Assembly: GCA_035487355.1 (NCBI GenBank)
Contig: DATHMF010000016.1
Span: forward strand, 26,427-90,426
DNA length: 64,000 bases
Reading direction: 5' to 3'
DNA from: Terriglobales bacterium
Lineage (GTDB): Bacteria > Acidobacteriota > Terriglobia > Terriglobales > Acidobacteriaceae
Below are positions 1-9,100 of the stretch, piece after piece. Below the pieces are notes generated by a model. It was given only the letters and a program-made list of their open reading frames with translations, made no database searches and was not told the DNA's origin. A program made the position numbers and the translations under genes. Each line of letters starts with the position of its first letter. Position 1 is the first letter of the stretch.

Positions 1-1569
1 CACGTCAGCGAGCAAGCGCAGCGCTGCGATGTCATCACTTCCGGCAAGACGACGCAGCATCGAGCTGTAACTGGAGTTATGCGTGAGACCGAGCCAGTCC
101 AGGTTGCGGCTGAATTTATCCAAACGCTGATACATCGAGTTCACATCCTGCACATCGGCGGGTGACCACAGGCGTTCGGCAATCGCCCCGGTGCGCGGCC
201 AGATGCGTGAGTCAATATTTTCCGCGGAAACATACTCCGACCACATGCATGCTTCCCCGCCAAGGATATGCTTCTTCTCTTCCGGGCTCAGGGCCGCGGC
301 TGCATCCGCCATGGGATCAACGGCGTAGTGCCGTGAGGCCGGCCATATCAAATCAATGTAATAGCCATTGGAAAGAAGACCGCTGTAGCCTTGCCGAGCC
401 GCTTCGGCGAGCGACTTCTGTCCGCGCCAGGATTGTATGACGATACTCTTGGGTAGATGTGGATTCAGGATCTCATCCCAGCCCATCATGATCTTCCCAT
501 GCCGGTTCACGATCGGTTGCACACGTTTATTGAAGTACGCCTGTAGCTCCTGATTATTTTTAAGTCCATGGACGTGCATGAACTCCTGGATTCTGGGGTT
601 GGCATTCCACTGCTTTCCATTGACCTCGTCGCCCCCGATATGAAAATAAGCATCGGGGAAAAGCCCAGCCATCTCGCCGATGAATGCGTCGAGAAATTTA
701 TAGGTCTTCTCCTGCGTGGGGTCCATTGCCGGATTAAAGACGCCCCATCTGCGTTCGATCTCATAAGGACCGGGTGCGCTGGCGAGTTCCGGGTAACCAA
801 CAAACCAAGCGGTGCTGTGTCCGGGCATATCGAACTCGGGGACCACTCGAATGCCCCGGTCGTGCGCGTACGCAATCAACTCGCGAACCTCGGCCTGCGT
901 GTAGTAAAGCCCGTCGGAGCCCATCAGGTGAAGTTTGGGGAATATCTTGCTCTCAACCCGAAAGCCCTGATTGTCGGAGAGGTGCCAGTGCAGAACATTC
1001 AACTTTGCCGCTGCCATGCCGTCGAGGTTGCGCTTGAGCACATCGAGTGGGATAAAATGGCGGCTGACGTCAATCATCAGGCCACGCCATGCGAAGCGGG
1101 GCTTATCATCCACGGTAATTACAGGTACGGCGAAGCCATCGGGCGTCATCTCCACCAACTGAAGAAATGTCTGTAGCCCGTGCAGTATGCCCAGCGGAGT
1201 CGGCGCCGCAAGCTGTGCGTTGGCAGAGCTCACGATGAGGCCATAGGACTCATCTTCTCCAACCTGCTGCACTGGGTTGCTTCCATGCTCAGCGCGGATG
1301 ACCAATGTGGCCTCTGCAGAGTCGCCTATTTTCGTGTTCAGGGGCATTCCGGTTTGCCGCGAAAGCTCGCTCAGGAATCTTTGGACACCACGTTCAAGCC
1401 GCCGGTCTTTATATCCAGTAAGCGCAACTGTGAACGATTGGTTGACGAGAAGCCGTCCGCTGCCAGGCTGAAAAGAAGATGGCATGGGCATTACATTCAA
1501 TTGCGGTTGCGGTTGGGCTAGTGTCAGAGGGGCGAACAGTAAACACATAAACAAGGTTAGACCACGCAT
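1..1569 (-). CDS. GH20 beta-N-acetylhexosaminidase (3' end beyond window)
   Basis: Exported exo-hexosaminidase that should remove terminal GlcNAc/GalNAc from chitooligosaccharides, glycans or murein fragments. The frame is open from an ATG at 1569 to the left edge (523 residues), so the C-terminus is missing. Residues 1-18 form a signal peptide ending in LTLA. A GH20 N-terminal alpha/beta domain follows to about residue 145, then the TIM barrel. The family hallmark HIGGDEV lies at 622-642, giving the catalytic Asp314-Glu315 pair. Other barrel motifs are visible: RGLMIDVSRHF, LHWHLSDNQGFR and MPGHSTAW. A purine-rich stretch (GGAG) precedes the ATG. It is divergent from the lprI-like gene at 1660. 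Family assignment is firm; the exact substrate cannot be told. Confidence 0.95.
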   Translation of the reverse strand, partial: MRGLTLFMCLLFAPLTLAQPQPQLNVMPMPSSFQPGSGRLLVNQSFTVALTGYKDRRLERGVQRFLSELSRQTGMPLNTKIGDSAEATLVIRAEHGSNPVQQVGEDESYGLIVSSANAQLAAPTPLGILHGLQTFLQLVEMTPDGFAVPVITVDDKPRFAWRGLMIDVSRHFIPLDVLKRNLDGMAAAKLNVLHWHLSDNQGFRVESKIFPKLHLMGSDGLYYTQAEVRELIAYAHDRGIRVVPEFDMPGHSTAWFVGYPELASAPGPYEIERRWGVFNPAMDPTQEKTYKFLDAFIGEMAGLFPDAYFHIGGDEVNGKQWNANPRIQEFMHVHGLKNNQELQAYFNKRVQPIVNRHGKIMMGWDEILNPHLPKSIVIQSWRGQKSLAEAARQGYSGLLSNGYYIDLIWPASRHYAVDPMADAAAALSPEEKKHILGGEACMWSEYVSAENIDSRIWPRTGAIAERLWSPADVQDVNSMYQRLDKFSRNLDWLGLTHNSSYSSMLRRLAGSDDIAALRLLADV

Positions 1570-1659
1570 TAAAAGTTTTCTCCTCGGGATCGCGTTGGGT
1601 TCTTTGGGCTTCGGCAAACGGCACTTGATATTAATCCCACCCATGTTAATATACCGGCC

Positions 1660-2034
1660 ATGCGAAAACTTATTGTGCTTCTTCTTGTAGGTTTTTCTCT
1701 GCCTGCTCTCGCCGACTCTGCCTGCGATCATCCTAAAAATGACTTCGATGGCCTTTACTGCCTGAATAAGGTTTGGATTGAGGCTGATAAAAACCTCAAC
1801 CAGGCTTACCAGAAGTTGAGCGCAAAGTTGGATGCCTCGGGCAAAGCTGCATTGAAAAGGGGCCAGCTCGCCTGGATCAAGTCGCGCAATTCATCCTGCT
1901 CAGAGACCAAAGGCGAACAGTTTTTCGTAGATCTGGATTGCGCCTCCAAGACCACCATTGAGCGCGCCAAATTTCTTGAAGACCGTTACCGCGAGTGCGT
2001 GAGCGCCGGCTGCATGAACAGCAAGCTGGAATAG
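1660..2034 (+). CDS. LprI-like (DUF1311) exported protein
   Basis: A small periplasmic protein of 124 residues. Residues 1-18 are a signal peptide (LLLVGFSLPALA, cleavage before DSAC). The mature part has six cysteines (22, 34, 80, 94, 113, 118). It also shows the helical pattern LNQAYQKL ... LKRGQLAWIKSRNSSC typical of the lysozyme-inhibitor LprI N-terminal / DUF1311 family. Members of that family are envelope proteins, and Mycobacterium LprI inhibits lysozyme; whether this one does is unknown. The gene ends 3 bp before the stop of the convergent histidine kinase. A diverged copy of its last 46 bases lies about 3 kb away at 4993-5038. Confidence 0.8.
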   Translation: MRKLIVLLLVGFSLPALADSACDHPKNDFDGLYCLNKVWIEADKNLNQAYQKLSAKLDASGKAALKRGQLAWIKSRNSSCSETKGEQFFVDLDCASKTTIERAKFLEDRYRECVSAGCMNSKLE

Positions 2035-2037
2035 CCG

Positions 2038-4890
2038 CTAGCTGTGCGCTGCACGGCCATCCAGCACTTCGCGCACCTTAACCGTGAGTGAGGCCGGCGT
2101 AAACGGTTTTTGCAAAAAGAAAACGTCGGCATCAAGCACTCTCTGCTGGAAGAGCGCGCTGTTCGTATATCCCGACATATACAACACCTTAATTTGTGGC
2201 CTGCGGGCAACAACTTGCGTAGCCAGTTCCGGACCGCTCAGACCAGGCATGACCATATCGGTCAAAAGCAGGTGAATGGGGCCGGTGTAGCGCTCACATA
2301 AAGAAGCCACGGCTAACGCATCATCTCCAATCAGGACGGAGTAGCCGGAAGCAGTCAAAACCGCGCGCGTCAACTCTCGAACTCCCTGGTCGTCTTCCAC
2401 CAGAAGAATCGTCTCATTGCCTTTCACTGCGGCTGCCGGGAGACGCTCGGCCCGCGTCACAACCGTAGGCTCATCCACCCGCGGCAGATAGATTTTAAAA
2501 GTGGTTCCCCGCCCTGGCTCGCTATAGACCCAAATGTAGCCGCCGCTTTGCTTCACGATGCCATACACCATGGAAAGGCCCAGGCCAGTTCCCTTGCCTG
2601 GTTCTTTGGTCGTGAAAAAAGGCTCGAAGATGTGCGCTTGTACTTCGGAATCCATGCCAACGCCCGTATCGCTGACTGCCAGCATCACATAATGTCCGGG
2701 AACAGCGCCTACGTGCTCGCGTGCCCAACTTTCATCCAGGTTCTTGTTGCTTGTTTCGAGCGTGAGCTGGCCACCGTTGGGCATGACGTCACGCGCGTTG
2801 ACCACCAGGTTCATGATTACCTGCTCGATCTGGCTGCGATCAGCTTTTACCAGGCTCAGCTCCGGCCCCGTGACGGTTGTCATTTCAATATGTTCACCAA
2901 TCAAACGGCGCAACATCTTTTCCATGTCGATCACCAGCACGTTGAGATCGAACACCTTCGGCTGCAACACCTGCCTGCGGCTGAAAGCCAGCAACTGGCG
3001 CGTGAGCGCTGCCGCCTGCTCTGCAGCTCCGTCAATTTGTTCGACCTGGGTACGAAGCTCATGGTCGAGACGCGAGCGGCTCAGGACCAGGTCGGCATAA
3101 CCTTTCACCACCGTCAATATGTTGTTGAAATCATGAGCGATGCCTCCTGAAAGCGTGCCGATGGCCTCCATTCTTTGGGCCAGGCGAAGTTGCTCCTCCA
3201 GCCGCTTGCGCTCGCTGATATCTATGGCCATGGCCATAACATATTGCGGCTTGCCCTGAAAATCTTTCAGTACTGAGAGATTCAAATCTGCCCAGACCGT
3301 GCGGCCGTCGCGCAGCACATACCGTTTTTCTCGCCGGTCCTGGTCGCGTCTTCCGCTGATGAGCTCTGCATAGCGCGCCGCATCTGCCTGACGATTTGCA
3401 GGGTAGGTAAGTTCGTCGAACAACGCATTGCTGACCGGCTCCTGGGGGCTGAGTGCCAGCATTTTGCGATAAGCAGGGTTCGTGTCTACTGCATTGCCTT
3501 CCATGTCAATCAAGCTGATACCGATCGTCGATCCCTGAAAGAGAGTCCGGAACCGTTTTTCACTTTCCTGCACTGCCTGTTCGGCCTGTTTGCGCTCTGT
3601 GATATCAAGAGAAATACCAATCAGACCCATTACATTACCTTGCGCATCGCGATACGGGCTTTTGGTGGCAAGAAATATACGTGGAGCGCCTGCTATTGTG
3701 CGCACGCTCTCGTAAGTGTGTGTCTTAGCTGATTCAATGACTGAACGATCTTCCTGCACTATTTGTTGCACCATATCGGCAGAGAAAAAATCACGATCAT
3801 CTTTGCCAATGACTTCATACGCCGGCCGGCCCAACAATCCGGCGCCCGCCGTGTTGATCATGATGTAGCGCCCTTGCAGACCTTTTATGAAGATGGCTTC
3901 ACTCGTACCTTCGATGATCGCCTGCAAAAGATTGTGGTTCAGCCGGAGCGCCTCCGCGCTGTGTTGCTGCTCACGTTGCGCCAGCAGCAGACGCGCGTAA
4001 GAAATAACCAGGGAAAGCAGAACCGCCATTCCAGCTATCTCGAGTTGCACCCTCGCGACCTCCGCTGCCATCAATAAAACCAGGCAGGGAAAGATAAGGG
4101 GAAGCACCTGCATGATCAGCAGCCGTCGGAACTGCAAAAACGGCCGCGGGGCTGAAACTGGACGATCGCTGTCTTTCCATGACGTAGCGGTTATGACCGG
4201 TATCAACCACGGCAGGCTCCATACCAGATCGAACCATCCGCCGCTGTCTGGTGGTATGAGCACGCCTGAGGCGAGATAGAGGTCCGTGAGAAAGGCCAGC
4301 AGCCGGAAGTATCCAAACCGCCGGAAAAGAATGCTTGCGGGATCGGAACGTGTATACCATGCCCGAACGAAGAACCCCACAGTAGTCAATCCATCAATGA
4401 TCAAAGACAATCGCCACGAACCCAATGACCCGCCATGCACCAGGTTCGAAAAATAGACGTACACCAATACGACGACGATGGCCACCTGTGCAAAGTCGAG
4501 AATTCGTGGCCAATCCACCCCCTCCGACTCTGACTCCGGATCGAGAAACAGGCACATCACCAGGGGAGCAATCCACGTGGTAAAAAACACGTCAATGCCC
4601 CACAAGCTCAAAGTGGGACGATGCAAGATGCTGCTGTAGTAGCACCCAAGGGCCTGGCCGATACACCAGATAGCGAAACCTGAGGCGACCAACCTCCAGA
4701 ACATGCGTCCAAATGCGCCGGAACGGTGGGCAGCTTGCAAGGCAGTAACCAGGGCCAGGATTCCAAGCGCAAGCTGAATAAGGTCAGAGAGGATAGGCCC
4801 GGGGAAGCGGCCCTTAAGAAAAGCAATGACAGCCGCATGGGCCCCCAACAGGATGACCGCCAAGAGCACAGGTTTCCGAGGTACCTGCAT
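2038..4890 (-). CDS. membrane-bound hybrid sensor histidine kinase with PAS domains and receiver
   Basis: A 950-residue hybrid kinase. Residues 1-300 hold about eight to nine hydrophobic segments forming an integral-membrane sensor. Two PAS/PAC units follow at roughly 315-440 and 445-565 (LDITERKQAEQ and IDISERKRLEEQ mark their ends). The HisKA box GGIAHDFNNIL has its phospho-acceptor at His586. The HATPase region has N-box NLVVNARDVMPNGG and G-boxes DTGVGM and GKGTGLGLSMVYGI. A C-terminal receiver starts near residue 826, with acidic pair Asp833/834, phospho-acceptor Asp878 in LLTDMVMPG and the conserved Lys in FLQKPF. Phosphate would pass from His586 to Asp878. No response regulator or phosphotransfer protein lies beside it, so the output is unknown. 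The start is an ATG at 4890. Confidence 0.93.
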   Translation of the reverse strand: MQVPRKPVLLAVILLGAHAAVIAFLKGRFPGPILSDLIQLALGILALVTALQAAHRSGAFGRMFWRLVASGFAIWCIGQALGCYYSSILHRPTLSLWGIDVFFTTWIAPLVMCLFLDPESESEGVDWPRILDFAQVAIVVVLVYVYFSNLVHGGSLGSWRLSLIIDGLTTVGFFVRAWYTRSDPASILFRRFGYFRLLAFLTDLYLASGVLIPPDSGGWFDLVWSLPWLIPVITATSWKDSDRPVSAPRPFLQFRRLLIMQVLPLIFPCLVLLMAAEVARVQLEIAGMAVLLSLVISYARLLLAQREQQHSAEALRLNHNLLQAIIEGTSEAIFIKGLQGRYIMINTAGAGLLGRPAYEVIGKDDRDFFSADMVQQIVQEDRSVIESAKTHTYESVRTIAGAPRIFLATKSPYRDAQGNVMGLIGISLDITERKQAEQAVQESEKRFRTLFQGSTIGISLIDMEGNAVDTNPAYRKMLALSPQEPVSNALFDELTYPANRQADAARYAELISGRRDQDRREKRYVLRDGRTVWADLNLSVLKDFQGKPQYVMAMAIDISERKRLEEQLRLAQRMEAIGTLSGGIAHDFNNILTVVKGYADLVLSRSRLDHELRTQVEQIDGAAEQAAALTRQLLAFSRRQVLQPKVFDLNVLVIDMEKMLRRLIGEHIEMTTVTGPELSLVKADRSQIEQVIMNLVVNARDVMPNGGQLTLETSNKNLDESWAREHVGAVPGHYVMLAVSDTGVGMDSEVQAHIFEPFFTTKEPGKGTGLGLSMVYGIVKQSGGYIWVYSEPGRGTTFKIYLPRVDEPTVVTRAERLPAAAVKGNETILLVEDDQGVRELTRAVLTASGYSVLIGDDALAVASLCERYTGPIHLLLTDMVMPGLSGPELATQVVARRPQIKVLYMSGYTNSALFQQRVLDADVFFLQKPFTPASLTVKVREVLDGRAAHS

Positions 4891-5370
4891 ATAAGCCTTT
4901 GGCGAACAGAATTATCTTCGGTCCCGTCGCCATTCTATAACGGGAAAAAGATGGAAATCGGAAAAATCTAGCCTGGTCATCCCAAGAACAACTTACCGCG
5001 AATGTATGAGCGCCGGCTGCATGAACAGTAAGCTAGAGGTCGGCAAAACGGCTATAAAGCAGTCTCCCCCTCCCCTATTACTTAGAGTAGTTCATGCCGT
5101 GTTAAGTCATTGAGATTCAATGACGTATGGAGGGGATGGAAGTAGTGAAGCATGTGCCCTTGCTCCTCTTCGGTGTCAGGAATCTCCCCGGTCTATTCTG
5201 TCAGGAATGTTCCCAGTCCATAACCATCCCGAGTCATCCCCCCACCCCCCTTGCGTGCAAGGGGGATGGGTTTGAACCGCGGATTTACTGAAGGGAATCG
5301 ATTTTCGATGAGGGACTGGCTGCTCACCGGATATTCGTGAATCCTAGGGGAAGATCCGGAATAAAAAATA
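4891..5370. other. non-coding stretch with a decayed gene fragment
   Basis: 480 bp between the histidine-kinase start and tRNA-Arg. The first part should hold the kinase promoter. Positions 4993-5038 hold a decayed lprI 3' end. A polypyrimidine run of Cs lies near 5237-5250. I see no convincing gene; the only ORF beginning here (4726-4971) is a shadow of the kinase. Confidence 0.5.
4993..5038 (+). pseudogene. fragment of a second lprI-like gene (3' end only)
   Basis: 46 bases align without gaps to the 3' end of the lprI-like gene (1987-2032) with 40 identities by eye. In frame they encode YRECMSAGCMNSKLE against YRECVSAGCMNSKLE in the intact gene. Most of the differences are third-position synonymous changes (GAG/GAA, TGC/TGT, AGC/AGT, CTG/CTA). 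That suggests the copy diverged while it was still coding and later lost its 5' part. The stop codon at the original position is also gone. Confidence 0.7.
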
Positions 5371-5447
5371 TGGAGGCCCCGGGCAGAGTCGAACTGCCGA
5401 CCAACGGTTTAGGAAACCGCTGCTCTATCCATCTGAGCTACGGGGCC
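5371..5447 (-). tRNA. tRNA-Arg (anticodon CCT)
   Basis: On the minus strand a complete cloverleaf can be drawn. The acceptor stem is GGCCCCG/CGGGGCC. The D arm begins GCTC and closes with GAGC. The anticodon stem GCGGT/ACCGT encloses loop TTCCTAA, giving anticodon CCT, which reads AGG (Arg). The T arm is GGCAG-TTCGACT-CTGCC. The CCA end is encoded (5371-5373). Confidence 0.96.
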
Positions 5448-5517
5448 ATCTGAGGTATAGGGCGAAGCGAGGTGCGAGGCCAATACCGATTTTTCAGGCC
5501 TCTAGAGCATTCTAGCT

Positions 5518-5550
5518 TAGTACTCGGTACTCAGTCTTCAGTACTCAGTT
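5518..5550. repeat. TACTCGGTACTCAG-type repeat, copy 1
   Basis: This stretch starts TAGTACTCGGTAC and continues with TCAGTACTCAGT. It is repeated with a few substitutions at 5675-5705, so it is a dispersed element rather than chance. A related CAGTTCTCAGTTCTCAG stretch occurs at 31320-31336. Confidence 0.65.
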
Positions 5551-5674
5551 CGAAAATGCTCCTCGAGGAGTACCCACTTGCTAGCTTGTTGTTAGAGTGT
5601 CTCAAATCGCATTCTACCCTCGTCGTTATTGGCTAAAATCGGCTCCGGTGTGGAGACTAGCTGGTAGTCGGAAT

Positions 5675-5705
5675 TAGTACTCGGTACCCAGTCCTCAGTA
5701 CTCAG
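5675..5705. repeat. TACTCGGTACTCAG-type repeat, copy 2
   Basis: The same order of short words as the copy at 5518-5550 (TAGTACTCGGTAC, then CCTCAGTACTCAG), in the same orientation and 157 bp away. Confidence 0.65.
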
Positions 5706-5807
5706 AAAAGAAGGGTTTCGCGACCAAAACAACCTTTTGTCACTCGCTCACTGTCGGCGGATTTCGATAACCTGCCGGAACAACAAATTTTCAAAGAGCT
5801 TTCTTTT

Positions 5808-5870
5808 AAAGGGCTCCGCGGTAAACTGCTTGGCCCTCGCTAACTGCTCGCGCTCATGCGGCGCCCGCAT
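5808..5870. repeat. GGGCTCCGCGG dispersed repeat
   Basis: It begins AAAGGGCTCCGCGGTAAAC and continues with GGCCCTCGC and CTGCTCGCGCTC. This matches the order of words in the tandem pair at 31553-31712, about 25 kb away, although its 3' half is more diverged. Confidence 0.55.
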
Positions 5871-6070
5871 TTGGCCCACCCTAAACACACGTCTAACACA
5901 ATGATGGCCTACGGTTTCTAAGGAGTCAATAATTTGATATCAGAGTGATACCATTTTCAGCAGTCCTCAGTCATCGGCCCTCAGGAGTCAAAAGCAATCA
6001 GAATTCGCGAAGTGTTTCCACGAGGAAATTTTTACGCTTGATTGGAACTTTGTCTGGAAATCAATCAAAG

Positions 6071-6106
6071 AAAAACCCCGCCCTAGCAAAGAAAGCTAGG
6101 ACGGGG
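6071..6106 (-). terminator. rho-independent terminator of the RHS gene
   Basis: On the minus strand the arm CCCCGTCCTAGC pairs with GCTAGGGCGGGG (one mismatch) around loop TTTCTTT, followed by TTTTT. It lies only 8 bp past the RHS stop codon, so transcription of the 5.7-kb gene should end here. Confidence 0.9.
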
Positions 6107-6114
6107 CTTTCAGC

Positions 6115-9100
6115 CTAACGGCCTATTCCACACACAATGGAAGAAAAACTGAAAATAGTAATATCAACAGGAAGCTTGACCCTTAGTTCAATTTCTTCAA
6201 GCGGTTTGGCAATAAGGCCCGTAGCTTTCGTTGCCATGGATTTGAGAGGATACCTGATAGTGGTGCTCAGTATTTGCTTGGCCTCCCAACCCCCAGTAAA
6301 GTAGCGGTACGACCACCCCACCGCAACTGTTTTTGTAATATTGGGAACATACGGAGCGAGACTGTGTGCGACGGGAGGGCCGAGATGCACTAGTGTCTCT
6401 GCTCCTACTTCTTTACCGACTTCACCGGCGTCGCCTTTGGCTATCGCCTCTCCAATGTCAACGCCATTCTGGACGCTATTTCCTAAAAGCGCCTTCGAGA
6501 TAACGCCATTTCCTAGGCGGCCTCCGGTTAGCGATTTCAACCCATTCTGCAAACTAAAGTAATTGGTGCCCGCCCTCACACAATCTAGAAAAGACGTCTC
6601 GTGAGCGGGGGGCACGGCCGGACTATCCGGGCCGAACCCGTAATTTTCGGTGGTCACTTCGCCGGTCGTGCCGTTAACAGTCTGTACAGTCGTGGGAATC
6701 GTAACTATGCCTAAATCGCCAGAATCATTTATGACCAACTCTGTTAATGGGGTTGTTGGCAGGATTATGGGTTCATCTGGTGGTGCTGGGGACGGGGAGC
6801 CAGGGGCATCTGGTGGTGGCATATCTGATGGTGGACCATCGCCGCCGCCTATATCGCCGCCGCCTCCTCCGTCTCCGCCTCCTCCGTCTATCTCGTGACA
6901 CATCGTAATTCCGTCACACTCCCCTGCGCCGCTGGGATCCAGATAGGTAATAGGATCATTTGTGACGTAGGAATAACGATTTAGGGATTGAGGATTCGAC
7001 GAATTTCCCGCCAGTGGATCTAACGACATAAATCTTCCTAGCCCACTGGAATAGTAGCGCGCGGCCGCGTAGTCCAGACCGGACTCGCTGTCGCGCTCGT
7101 ACGTAGTGAACTTCCATTTGTCGAGAGCGCCGGTTTCGTACCAAGTTTCACCGAAGGGAAGGTGTCCGAAGGTGTGCACAACATTGCCACTGGCATCGGT
7201 CTCCAGACGGTTGGAGAGATGATCGGGATGGTGATAGATGGCATTGCCGGGTGCATCGAGCGTAGCCAACCGCTGGCTTCCAGCGTAGATGTATTCCTTG
7301 CTTAAACTGCCATTCAGATATTCAGCAATCACCTGGTCGCCTGCATACACATATGTCGTGGAACTGGTTTTTGTTAGTGTTCCTCCGGAAGCGGACCATA
7401 GGTCTTTGCGGATTCGGAGGTCTGCGACATCGTAACCATAGCTGGCGCTGGTTGCACCACCATCGGTCTGGGACAAGAGACGGTTTTCAGCGTCATACGT
7501 GCGGCTTCGTCCGGGTGTGCCGTCGCTGATCATGTTCCCAGATGCGTCGTACATGAACCCCGGGGTGTTGATACGGTTGGTAGCGGGATCAATGCTGAGT
7601 TGAGGAGTGCCCAAGGCGAGTGTTCCGCCAACAACATTCTCGCTGAGCCGGTTCCCGTAGCGATCATAGGGCCAATTTAAGGCCCATGTATTGGGGGCAG
7701 TCAGGTCATTGGTTTGGGCCGCGACCAGCCGCGATAAGGAGTCGTAAATATAGTTAGTGCTGTAGGCCGGCCCGCGCGCGTCGGTGATTCCCTGTACTTC
7801 TCCGTTGTTCTGACTGTTAGGGCCAGTATAGCTGTAGGAGAGGTTGAGCAAGTTCCCAGCAGCAGCACCTGGCTGGGAATATTGGATGGAGTTCAATTGC
7901 TGGTGGTCATTGTAGGCCAGGCTGCCTTGCACCGTGTTCCCATAGGTGAAGCTCAGCAACTGGCCGGCTGCGCTGTAAGAGTTACTGGTGAAATAAGTAC
8001 TTCCGTTGCTCTGCACCGAGCTAAGGCGGCCACCGGCATCGTAGTTGTTGGTGACCACTCGGGTAGACGGATAAGTAATCTGCGTAACCTGACCGGCAGG
8101 ATTGTATTGATAGCTGACCATGCTCTGCAGATCGTTGGCTCCGGTTGCGCTTACTTGGCTTAGTCGGCCAACCACATCATACGAATAAGTTTCGTAGTGA
8201 CCTGGCGAAGTGCCAGCATCGCCTGCACTGGTAAGGCGGCCCAGGGCGTTCGCTGCCGCACCGCCAACATCATAGGAAAAGACGCGCGCCGTGGTGCTGC
8301 TGTCCGGGTAGTTGACGGCCTTCACTCGATCAAGACCATCGTACGCATAGGTCGTGGTGTAACCTCTGCTATCCACGCGACGGCATGGGGAGTCGGGATC
8401 GCTGCTGCAAACTGCTCCCGAAGATGTGATATAGAAAAGCTGTGTAGTCCCACCTTCGGGCGTTGTAATCGAGGTAACGCGGCCCAGGTTGTCGTACATT
8501 GTTGTGCGGGTTTGCACGCCTTGGGTAACCTGCGTGAGATTACCGAGCGCATCGTAAGCATATAAGGTGCTAATGGGAGCATTGAGCGAGTCCGGAGTCA
8601 GATCCGACCCGCCGCTCAGCATCACGCCAGGAGTTGTGAAAGACGGATTGTCCGGCTGATAGGAGCTGGAGGGAAGATTCACAAAAATGTTGCCGGACGC
8701 CCCAGGAGTTTTATAAGTCATTGTGATAGTGGAACCTGAAGCCGAGGCGGTGACAGGGGAACCTGGCTGGTTCAAACCAGTTGGCCCAGTGCCCACCAGG
8801 GCCGAGGCAATCAGCGCGGCCGTGTTGTTGCCGTTTTGCCCGTAAGAGGCGCTCGCGGTAAAGCCGCGCATGGCAACATAGACAATGCCTGAGTCATAGA
8901 TCGTTCCTCCATTGGAGGCGTCCTGACCACCGATCAAGTGTGAACCTGAGCTGACCTGGAATGAAGGCGAGGGGAAGTCCGTAGGATCATTGGACACGAT
9001 AGAAGTAGACAGCGGGTAGTTCGTTGCCGCGCCCTTCGCCCTGGCGATAAGATCCACAACGATATTGCCAGATTCGTCTGCGCCATAGAAAATCGCATCC

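Larger units (their letters stand above)
5448..6070. other. repeat-rich non-coding region
   Basis: About 620 bp without a credible gene, between tRNA-Arg and the RHS terminator. It holds two copies of a TACTCGGTAC/TCAGTACTCAG repeat (5518-5550, 5675-5705) and a weaker relative near 5953-5988. It also holds one copy of the GGGCTCCGCGG repeat family (5808-5870). No immunity-type small ORF follows the RHS gene here. Confidence 0.6.

Noticed and set aside
568..1176. 202-codon plus-strand ORF
   Set aside because: Antisense shadow of the GH20 gene, which has all catalytic motifs on the minus strand.
5371..5447. tRNA-Arg as an integration site for a genomic island
   Set aside because: No integrase gene and no repeat of the tRNA 3' end was found on either side; the adjacent DNA is just repeats and a gene relic.
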